This document shows, piece by piece, positions 55,203 to 64,000 of a DNA stretch of 64,000 nucleotides. Source of the stretch: Zizania palustris. Taxonomy: Eukaryota > Streptophyta > Magnoliopsida > Poales > Poaceae. The notes under the pieces are model-generated. The model saw only the letters and a list, made by a program, of their open reading frames with translations, was not told where the DNA came from and did not search any database. The DNA lies in assembly GCA_019279435.1 (NCBI GenBank), contig JAAALK010000082.1:17575116-17639115 (forward strand), given 5' to 3'. Position 1 is the first letter of the stretch. Each line of letters opens with the position of its first letter. The translations under genes and the position numbers were made by a program.

Positions 55203-56242
55203 TGTGGGATCGGAATGGGACTAGAGGGGGGTGAATAGGCGCCTCAACACTTTATTTTGAATGTGATGGCCTGTTCAGATCACCCAATGCTCCTCCAAAA
55301 ATTCAGATTTCAAATTTATATCAATCAAATCAAAATCAAGATAATTAGATCAACTTCCAATGAAATACTCATTTCAAGATTATTTGACAAGTACTGTTGC
55401 AATTCTGAGAATGAATAGTGAACCAATTAGCAATTTGACACAATTCATAAATGATTCCTGTGTGAGACACTCAACTCAAATTTCAGTACCAATAATGCTG
55501 ACCTAACCTGAATTATCTCTAGAATAATGATGTAAAGTGTCACAACAAACCTCAACTCAAAACCTAAAGAGAATTCAGATTCAGAGAATTTACTGCTTGT
55601 TCAATGTTTAACTCATAACTGAATTTGAATTTTAAATCCAAACATTGACCCAGATCTGAACACTTTTGTACTGAAATAAAATCAATTCTCAGCCACAAAC
55701 TGAAACAGTATACTCAGTTTCTGATACTGAACAGTATTCCAAAAAACTGGAACAATTAACACAAGAGAGGATTCACAAATGATTTAACTCTGAAAACTTA
55801 ATTCAGTTGATCAGTTCATCCCAAGACAAATAACAGATTCTACAATTCTATCAGCTCTGAACATTTATCTATCAATACTTTGTCAAACTAATTAATTCAG
55901 CCAAGAATGACACAAACTGAATAAGAAATAGTATTTTGAACCTAAATTCAGAGAAAGTTTCCACAACTCAAACTCAATGACTCTCTTTAAGAACTTCACT
56001 CACACACAACTGAGAAGGATTCAGATCCAACACACTGAAGCAGATCTAGGTAAATGGAGAACAGTTTAAATAAAACCTTGATTTCATTCAGTATACAACA
56101 AAACAAAATGAATGAAGGATTTGAGACCGCCACAGATCTGCTTACACAGATCAGTAGAAAGAATACAATGAAACCTTGATCAGTGTAATAAAACCTTGAT
56201 TTCATTCAGAATAAAACCTTGATCAGTTTAAAAATACAGACC
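55203..56242 (-). repeat. Copia-like LTR, probably solo or the last part of a lost element
   Basis: Starts TGTGGGATCGGAATGGGAC, then agaggggggtgaatagg and cgcctcaa, the same layout as the LTR starts at 43964 and 38821. Its left neighbour is LTR sequence of Tekay-2, with no primer site or gag. It contains three copies of a ataaaaccttgatttcattc-like word near 56070-56215 and two of gaccgccaca (56126, 56232). It ends at about 56242, where LINE sequence starts; the end is approximate. Confidence 0.5.
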
Positions 56243-57655
56243 GCCACAAACGCAATGCAATTCACTCTCTCCTTCTCCCCAATGGTATCACTATCACCAC
56301 TCATGAAGATAAGACTGATGCGGTTCTGGATTCTTTCCTTGGCAGAATGAGTTACTTCAATTGCCCTCCCATGCGTTTTTCCCTTGCAAGTCTCATCCCA
56401 ACAGTCCCAAACTTAGAGCTTCTTGATTTACCATTCACTTTCCCTGAGATAGATGCTATCATTTGCACGATGCCTCGTAGCAAAGCGCCAGGCCCGGATG
56501 GATTCAATGGCCACTTCTTTAAATCCTACTGGAATATATCAAACACGATATCTATAGAGTTTGTCAAGCTTTCTATGACAGTGGTGCTGATATCCACTTG
56601 ATCAACAACTCTTACATCACCTTGTGCCAAAAAAAGAAGGCCCTTTGACAATTAATGACTACAGACCAATCTCACTGGTTCACTCTATGGCCAAGCTTAT
56701 CACCAAACTGCCAGCTAACAGACTTCAGCCTCTAATGGCATCCATTGTGCATAAGAACCAATACAGTTTTATCAAGGGCTGCTCGATCCAGGATTGCTTG
56801 GCTTGGGTTTTTGACTTCATGTCTCAGTGTCATCGATCCAAGAGACCCGCAGCTATCATCAAAATTTATTTTGAAAAGGCTTTTGATACAATTGAGCACT
56901 CTGCTATCTTATTAATGTTGCGCCATTTGGGTTTCCCTCCTCGGTGGCTCCAGTGGGTTTCCTCGCTCTTTCAATCAGCTCATTCGGCAGTTATACTCAA
57001 TGGTTCTGTTGGCAAGTTTTTTAACTGCAAGCGAGGAGTTAGGCAAAGCAACCCTCTCTCGCCTCTTCTTTTTGTCATTGTAGGGGAGTTGCTACAATTT
57101 ATCTTCAACAAGTTAGCAAGCAATAGGATCCTTAGAGCACCAAACTGTCATCATGAATTAGATTTTTCGATAATCCAATATGCTGACGAAACACTCGTCT
57201 TTTTGGAAGCATCTCAATGGAATCTCTTTGTACTAAAGGCTATTCTAAACTCCTTCTCGGAGTCGACGGGGTTGAAAATAAACTATAACAAATCTTGCTT
57301 TATACCCATCAATGTGGACCCTTCTGAAGCATTGGTTTTGGCAAATACTCTTGGCTGTTCTCTTGGTTCACTCCCCATCCCGTATCTTGGACTCCCGCTT
57401 CACTTTACTAGACCCAAATTCCAGGATTTTAGCTCACTCATCTCTAAGCTGGAACGTAGACTTGCAGCCACATCCTATTGGTTATCGTTTGTAGGCAAGC
57501 TTCAATTGGTCAATTCAATACTCAGCCCTTCCCACTTACACTATGGGCATGTTTTGCCTCCCGGCTAAAGTTATCCACCTCTTGGACAGAGCTAGGCGCA
57601 ATTGTCTCTGGCGAGGGCAATCTTCTATCACTACAAAAAAACCCCTAGTTTCTTG
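56243..57655 (+). pseudogene. L1-type LINE ORF2 fragment (reverse transcriptase)
   Basis: Reads NAIHSLSPNGITITTHEDK, then TMPRSKAPGPDGFNGHFFKS. After frame breaks at about 56600 the RT proper follows (INDYRPISLVHSMAKLITKL), then the GVRQSNPLSPLLF block and YADETLVF. The palm motif that should read FADD/YADD is YADE, and the Asp of the KxDFEKAFD motif is Tyr (IYFEKAFD), so it is inactive. The frame shifts at about 57540 and the LINE is cut at about 57655 by copia sequence. No endonuclease part or poly(A) tail remains. Confidence 0.88.
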
Positions 57656-58643
57656 GGCAGCAGTAAGTAAGATACCTGAAGATGCGCTTGACAGCCTGCC
57701 GATGAGACGCGCGTGGTGAAGACTGAAAATGCGCGCAAAGTCCCACGGCGAACTGAATGTCCGGTCTTGTCGCTGTTAAGTATAGCAATGAACCGATCAT
57801 CCCTCGAAACTCCCTCTCATTGACCTTGACGCCGCTCTCATCCTTGTCCAGACCCCAGATGTGCCCATCGGGGTCATCTACGGTTTCAACACCCCACCAA
57901 AGTCAAATTTCTTAAGCATGTCACGAGTGTACTTACCTTGGTGGATGAAGGTGCCGTCCTTGGTCTGCTTGATCTGGAGCCCTAAGAAATACTTGAGCTC
58001 ACCCATGAGGCTTATCTCAAACTCGCTGTGCATCTGCTCAGAAAACTTGGATACAAGATCATTAGTAGTACCGCTAAAAATAATATCGTCCACGTAAATC
58101 TGAGCAACTAAGAAATCTGAAGCATCTCTGAGCAAGAAGAGAGTTTTATCCACAGAACCCATCACAAAGCCTTTCACCAACAAAAACTGCTTCAACCGGT
58201 CATACCAAGCCCTAGGGGCTTGCTTCAACCCGTATAAAGCTTTCTGCAGGTTAAAAACATGTCGAGGAAACTTAGGGTTCTCAAAACCGGGAGGCTGCCT
58301 AACATAAACATCCTCCTCTATGAACCCATTCAGAAAAGCACTCTTAACATCCGTTTGAAAAAGCTTAAAACCCTTCGAAACGGCGAAAGCTAAAAGAATG
58401 CGGATGGACTCAAGACGGGCAACAGGAGCGAAAGTTTCTTCAAAATCAATACCCTCCTTCTAGCAAAAACCCTGGGCAACTAATAGAGCTTTGTTGCGCA
58501 CCACAACCCCATCTTCACCTTGTTTGTTCTTGAATACCCACTTGGTGCCTATGGGGTTGCATCCTGGTGGCGGCTCAACTAGTGTCCAAACCCGATTACG
58601 GACAAAATTCTCAAGCTCTTCTTGCATAGCATTAATCCAATTA
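57656..58643 (-). pseudogene. Copia RT fragment
   Basis: Minus strand, SIRE/Opie type. From the RT start (NWINAMQEELENFVRNRVWT) near 58640 it runs through TKWVFKNKQGEDGVVVRNKA, LKQAPRAWYDRLKQFLLVKG and the catalytic QIYVDDIIFSGTTNDL near 58090. FLGLQIKQTKDGTFIHQGKY and the start of the connection follow, to 57656. A TAG at codon GFC-stop-KEG and shifts near 57880 break it. It is cut at 58643 by the next element, whose left flank is AATTA. It matches the fragment at 683-2340. Confidence 0.88.
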
Positions 58644-60617
58644 TGAGAAACCAAGGGTTGGTTTCGGAGTTTGTGATGAGTTATTGACTGTGTTTAACCT
58701 CTGATTCGAAGGGGTACCTCCGAAGGGAGTTCAGAGGTGGTTTCACCGAAGGGTTCGGTGGGCTTTGGTTGCTGCAGCTGCTGCAGCGGAGTGTGCCTGT
58801 CGGAGGGGTCCGACAGTACACGATGACTGGGCTTGTACCGAAGGTCTCGGTACTTTGGGCGGTATACCGGAGTGTGTACCGAAGGTTGCTAACCCGGAGA
58901 GGTCTCCGGAGTACTGGATATACTTGTCTATTTGTCTGTGGTGCGCAGGGGACTTCGGAGGCGATGGACGGTTCGTAGCAGGTGAACCTGGGTCAAGCGG
59001 GAGGCTTGATGCCAGTGGAGCGGGGAGCTCCGTCATGGAGGCTGCGAAGGGGTCTAGGTCGGACCTCGGGTCGAGGTGCACCAGGAGAAGGCAGTAAGTG
59101 CGGAGCGTGGCTCCGGGTGAAGGTACTCCGAGACAAAGTCCTCGGAGGCGAGGCACTTCGAAGGTTACTCGGATGGAGTGACTTCGGAGTATGGTGGATC
59201 AAGTCCTCAGCAGAGGCAAGGTGTTCGAGGTGTGCTCCGGAGGGAGACACTCGAAGCTACCCGACGAAGGTCTCAGAAGTCAAGGTGCATCGAAGGCATG
59301 GTCCGGGTGAGGCTCGTCGAGGAGTGTGCTCGGGGAGAGACACTGCGACGAAGTGCTCACAGAATGCTTCGTGCGGAGGTATTGGACGAAGGAGGGACTT
59401 CGAAGGGTGGTACTCCGAAGGAGGGCTTCGGAGTGACGCAGGCTTCGGAGCGAGGCTAGCTCCGGAGCGAGGTTGACTTGTGGTGTTTCAGCCTGCATGG
59501 CTTCGGTACACGGACTGACGGAGTTCGAGCTGGGAGAAGCTGCGAAGCCGTGGTGGTCCACTCCGAGGGTGTTGGTGCGAAGGCCCAAGGGCTTTGATGG
59601 CTTCGGCTCAAAACAGTCACTGTATCGGAGGCTGACTTCGGTGAAGCGAAGGCCGTCAGGCTCAAGGCTTCTCACCGAAGCTACCGCACCCCTCGCGTGC
59701 GAAGGGGGGCTTCAGAAAAGTCAAAGACTGTAAAGGCTGACAGTGTCTGCTCTGCAAAAAGCTGGCACTGTCCCCTCTGCAAAGCTGACAGAGAAGCCTC
59801 TAGAATAAAGTTGACTACCTTTTGTACCCCTCTGTTCTGTAGAGACAAAACCAATGTAAACCCTAGGGGTAAAGTAGTCAATTCCAATGGGTGAATAGTG
59901 GCTATAAATATGGGGGCTGGGTAGCTAACATTTAACACTTTGAGCATTTACTGTTGAGCTCCTGTCCTAGCCACCACTCTTTGTATTCATCCACTGAGTT
60001 CTTTTACTGTGTTCCTTGTTCAAGCAGCGAAGCCCTGCTTCTGTGTTGTTTTTCTGCTTGAGCTTATTTGCATACCTCGCTAGTTGTAGTGCACCGAAGC
60101 CTGTCTAGGCGAAGTGTGCTTTTCAGTGTGCGTTTGCTCTGTGTAACAGGAGGCGAGACCTCGCTGCTTACTAGCGAAGCCCTGATCGAAGCCCGTGTGT
60201 TTATCGTGTCGAAGCCCCTAGCGGTGTCTGTTAGTGTGCGTTTAGACCTTCGGTGTATGAAGCCCAGCACCGGTTGCTGTCGCTAAGTACTTGGTCGAAG
60301 TCCTCAGAGGTCAGTCCACTCGTGCGAAGGGTGAAGTGCGAAGCCTGCTCGTAGCACCTTGTGTGCGGAGCCTGCACTGACTTAGCAGAGTAGATTTTTC
60401 AGGGTTGTGGGTGGAGCGAAGTCTTCGTGACTTCAAACTTTTGCTCCCTTGCAAAGCCTGTGTTCGGAGCTGTAAATTACCTCCGAACCAGACCTTCGAA
60501 GGTTGTGTTCGAAGCCTGTTCCGCAGAAGACAGGATTAAAAACAGAAGGTTGTTTTTAGGCCAAAATTTTAAAAGCTCCCATTCACCCCCCATCTAGTCG
60601 CCGTTTCCAGTCCAACA
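58644..60617 (+). repeat. 5' LTR of the 58644 copia element
   Basis: 1974 bp, TGAGAAACCAAGGG to GTCCAACA. TATA box TATAAATA at 59903-59910. Rich in cttcgga/ttcgaag. Its start matches the reverse complement of the LTR end at 53956, which confirms the family and sets both borders. ORFs inside are composition artefacts. Confidence 0.93.
59903..59910 (+). promoter_or_regulatory. LTR TATA box
   Basis: TATAAATA in tggcTATAAATAtggggg, matching the box at 52701-52708 in the sister element. Confidence 0.75.
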
Positions 60618-60619
60618 AT

Positions 60620-60631
60620 TGGTATCAGAGC
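60620..60631 (+). other. Primer binding site of the 58644 element
   Basis: TGGTATCAGAGC two bases after the LTR, for initiator tRNA-Met. Confidence 0.9.
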
Positions 60632-60681
60632 AGGTTAAGATCACCAGTTGACCTTAACTGGTTTTGTGATCTGTTGGCGAC

Positions 60682-63141
60682 ATGGACAGAGCCAGTAAAA
60701 TTCCTCTGTTCGATGGGACTGATTTTGCATACTGGAAGGTGCGCATGGAGGCTTACTTGCTAAGCCAAGGAAATGCAATTTGGGAGATTGTGGACTCACA
60801 ATACTCCATCCCTGATACTCGAACCTCTCAAACAGAGAAGGATCAGTATAATGCCAACTCCAAGGCAAGAAATATATTGTTCGTTGGTTTGAGTAGAAGT
60901 GAGTTTGATAGGGTGCAGCATCTTAGGACTGCTAGGGAAATTTGGACCACTCTCACTATTTTTCATGAGGGATCTACTCAGATTAAGGCTAGACGCCAAA
61001 GCACATACAATCAACAGTATCAGCTGTTTGTGCAGGCACCTGGTGAATCCATAGATGCCATGTTTTCTCACTTTGATGCGATAGTGAGTAACTTGCGGTC
61101 CAACGGGACGCTTGCTTACAATGATCATGACAGGGCTATCAAACTTCTCTATGCTCTTGATCGTAGCATATGGGAAGTAAAGATATCCAGCATTGAGGAG
61201 TCCGCAGGTTATGACACATTAACCTGTGATGAGCTCTTCAGCAAGCTGAAGTCCACAGAGATTGCCAAGGCCTCTCTTGCTATGCACAGAAGCTCTTTGC
61301 CACAACCATTGGCATTGGTTTCTAGCACTAGCCGTGGCACCGCTGCAGAACCAAGCACATCTGGTACTTGTGTTCTTGCAGATGGTTTTGCTTTGTCCTC
61401 CTTGGTCTCCATCACAAAGGAGCGGGTGGACACTCTGGATGATGATGAGCTTGCTCTCATTGCCAGAAGGTTCACCCGTTTTCATCATGAAAGACGGGAT
61501 CAGAGGAGAAGTGGTTTTAGTGGTTGCTTTGAATGTGGCGACACTTCTCATATCAAGGCCAACTGCCCTAAGCTCAAAAAGAGAGATGAGAGTGAGCGCC
61601 CTAAATACCACAAAAAGGAGAGGAAGCCTTTTGTGAAGGGCAAGCACGACAAAATGGCTAAGAAATTAGCCAAAGCCGCTTCCAGAGCATTTGTTGCTGC
61701 TCTCAGCGACATCGACACTTCCTCAACTGAGGAGTCGAGCTCTGAGGAGGAGGAGTCCCCAAGGAAGGAGGACAAGAAGGACAAGAAGGGATGAGACTTC
61801 ACCGGCCTTTGCTTCATGGCCGACAGCGATCACAGCGGCGATGAGCTTGACTCATCTGAGGTACCTCTATCCTCTGACGAGCTTTTAATTAAACTAGATG
61901 AGCTGAATGAAGTAGTTCTTGGTTAGGATAGATTACTTGTGCAAGCCGCTAGAGAAAGAAAAGACCCTAGACTTAGGCTAGAATCTGTTTCTACTGAGTA
62001 TGCCATGCTTAAGTCTAAAGTAAATAATGCTGAATGTGAATCTTGTACTGTTGTCATGGGTGAGCTTGCTCAGTTGCGCTCTGTTCATGCTCAAACTCTT
62101 TCTGAGCTTGAGATTGCACAAAAGCAGCTTTTGATGGTGGATTCTAGTCTTGATAAAACTGAATGTATGAACTGCCCTTTATTACGTGAGAGCATTAATT
62201 TACGTGATAAGCATGCTCATGATTTAGAGGTTAGATTGGAGAGGGCCGGTAGTTCTAAGGATGTGCAGCCTGTTTGTGACACGTGCATTACCCTTAAGGA
62301 CCAGCTAGGCACAGTTAGAGAGCGAGCTGAGAACCTCATGTCAGAAAATGAATACCTTCTTTCCATGGTTAATAAATGCATTGAGGGTAAGGGTAGAATG
62401 GACTTGCTCTTGGCTAAAACCAAGATGTGTGCTGACAGAGCAGGGGTAGCTCTAGGTTTGGGTTTTGAGAGGATTTCTTTAGACAGTAAGAACAAAACTG
62501 TTTTCACCTCACCCACTACCTTAGAGAAAGAGAGAGCTCTGTTAGACACTCCATCAGCCAAGAAACCTACCCGAGCTCAAAAGAAAACCACTCCTCCTGC
62601 CAAGAAAAATCCTCCCAAGAAAACCACTCAGCAGAAGCCCAAGGAGCCTATGAGAGTTTCTCCTGTGACCCATGAGAGTGCCCCTAGGAGAATTTTTCAT
62701 TGTTCCTACTGTCAGCGGGCGGGTCATTTGGTTGGGTTCTATTTTCGTCGCATCAAGGATGAGCGACGCTCTCAGGTGATGAGTTACCAAGACATGCATT
62801 ACCCATCTTTAGGTATGCATGAGTCTGAGTTTTACTATCGTCCTGCTTTTGAGGCTCCTCGTGCGTCTCGGAGAGGTTTTGCTCCTCGAGGTGTTCACCA
62901 TGTTCCATATGGTGGTAGACCCCGGGCGAGTAGCTTTGTACCTCGTCAGAGTAGGAGACCTTGTCATGTTGTTCGATCACAGCATGTAGGTAGACCTCGC
63001 ACTTTGCATCATTCCGATTTTCATGTGCGTAGACAGTCTACTTTTACTGTGCCTACTACTCGTGTCACTCAGTGCTGGATGCCTCGTCATTTTTTCACTC
63101 ACCCCAGCACTGAGCGATCGAGATACTCTTATCATGTGTAG
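60682..63141 (+). pseudogene. Copia gag of the 58644 element
   Basis: ATG at 60682 (MDRASKIPLFDGTDFAYWKV). UBN2-type gag with knuckle CFECGDTSHIKANC near 61530 and a Lys/Glu/Ser-rich linker. TGA at 61792-61794 (the sister element has CGT there) and TAG at 61924-61926 (CAG in the sister) break it. The coiled-coil extension continues to 63141. Its second knuckle CSYCQRAGHLVGFY has Tyr for the last Cys. It ends in TAG at 63139-63141, the same stop as in the sister element. Confidence 0.9.
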
Positions 63142-64000
63142 GCGACAGACCGAGGCTTGGAGGGCACGTGGATCATGGACTCCGGTTGTTCGCGCCATAT
63201 GACCGGGGATACAACATGGTTCTCCAGCCTCACAACAACCAAGCAAAGGGAACATATCACCTTCGGCAACAATCTAAGGAGTAGAGTGAAAGGTAAAGGT
63301 GTGGTAAGAATCAACTCGAATTTCACTCTCAAAGATGTTGCTTTGGTTGAAAACCTGGGATACAATTTGCTTTCAGTATCTCAGTTGCTTGATGAGGGCT
63401 TCGAAGTGCGATTTCATCGCGATACTTCGCAAGTACTCAATTCTGATGGCGTTGTGGTCTGTAAGATCTTTAGAGATGGGAGAGTTTTTGGAGCTGATTT
63501 TTCTGAGTCATCTGGTTCTTCTCATTGTCTTGTTGCACATTCTACTTCTGAGCTTTGGAAGTGGCATAGGAGACTAGGGCATATGAGCTTTGAGTTGCTC
63601 GCTCGTCTGAGTGCCCTAGGTCTGATCCGATGATTGCCCAAGCTCAAGTTTGAGAAGAATTTAGTTTGCGCTCCTTGTCGACATGGAAAAATGATCGCCG
63701 CTTCGCATTCGCCAGTCACCACTGTGATGACTGAACAACCCGGAGAACTTCTCCACATGGACATTGTAGGTCCTTCTCGGGTCAGTTCTTTAGGCGGCAA
63801 GTGGTATGTATTAGTCATTGTCGACGATTTCTCTCGCTACTCTTGGGTCTTCTTTCTTGCCAGCAAGGATGAAGTGTTTTCACACTTTTGGAGCTTGGCT
63901 TTGAGACTTTTCACTGAACTCCCTGGTGCATTGAAATTCATTCGAAGTGATAATGACACTGAGTTCAAGAACAGTCTCTTTGTTGACTTTTGCATGGAGC
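63142..64000 (+). pseudogene. Protease and start of integrase of the 58644 element (cut by window end)
   Basis: In frame with gag after TAG. Protease GTWIMDSGCSRHMTGD at 63157-63204. Integrase zinc domain WHRRLGHMSFELL, then CAPCRHGK with both Cys present. Core LLHMDIVGPSRVS and RSDNDTEFKN, where the usual DNG is DND. A TGA at 63631-63633 replaces the GGA (Gly) codon of the sister element. The frame reaches the window end before the Glu of the DDE triad. Confidence 0.9.

Larger units (their letters stand above)
58644..64000 (+). mobile_element. SIRE/Opie-type Ty1/copia element, 5' part (runs off the window)
   Basis: LTR, primer site, gag, protease and the first part of integrase, all on the plus strand and of the same family as 43964-53956. 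It is inserted in a copia RT fragment (left flank AATTA, 58639-58643). The rest of pol and the 3' LTR lie outside the window. Four in-frame stops are visible, so it is not intact. Confidence 0.9.

Overview
This window is repeat-rich nuclear DNA from a grass, probably a panicoid (sorghum/maize/Miscanthus/sugarcane-type). The evidence is nested LTR retrotransposons of the grass Tekay, Tat and SIRE/Opie types, a CACTA element, small MITE-like elements and one grass-style bHLH gene with short introns. At least seven LTR-retrotransposon remnants fill most of the 64 kb. I support only one host gene, a bHLH transcription factor at 34679-36078.

Layout. Positions 1-5203 hold decayed LTR-element sequence, including a Ty1/copia pol remnant. 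Positions 5204-31731 are one Ty3/gypsy chromovirus (Tekay/Del type, minus strand, 3.4 kb LTRs). Its left LTR is split by a complete 14.1 kb Tat-type Ty3/gypsy element (plus strand, 6211-20293). The split is exact: both the 5-bp target duplication and the interrupted LTR can be read through. The Tat element carries an internal duplication of gag-pro-RT-RNase H, a 61-bp tandem repeat, and a spliced gene on its antisense strand with its own TATA box. Positions 31732-34678 hold a 1.2 kb non-autonomous CACTA element and MITE-like pieces, followed by the bHLH gene. Positions 36079-40232 are a mosaic of unassigned LTR-like sequence and a copia gag remnant.

Positions 40233-55202 are a second, older Tekay-type element (plus strand). 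A SIRE/Opie-type copia element (minus strand, 43964-53956) lies inside it. The outer element lacks about 4.1 kb across that insertion and the copia element has no matching target duplication, so a recombination event is likely. Positions 55203-58643 hold a copia-like LTR, an L1-type LINE fragment and a copia RT fragment. A second SIRE/Opie-type copia element (plus strand) starts at 58644 and runs off the window.

Relative ages come from LTR differences I counted by eye: Tat about 2% (10 of 495), Tekay-1 about 4% (sampled), copia about 5% (sampled), Tekay-2 about 9-10% (sampled). This order agrees with the nesting. None of the retroelement polyproteins is intact. Two features deserve most attention. 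One is the antisense spliced gene inside the Tat element. The other is an ORF upstream of gag that is shared by both Tekay-type elements. Lineage names rest on motifs and structure recognised by eye; no database search was run.
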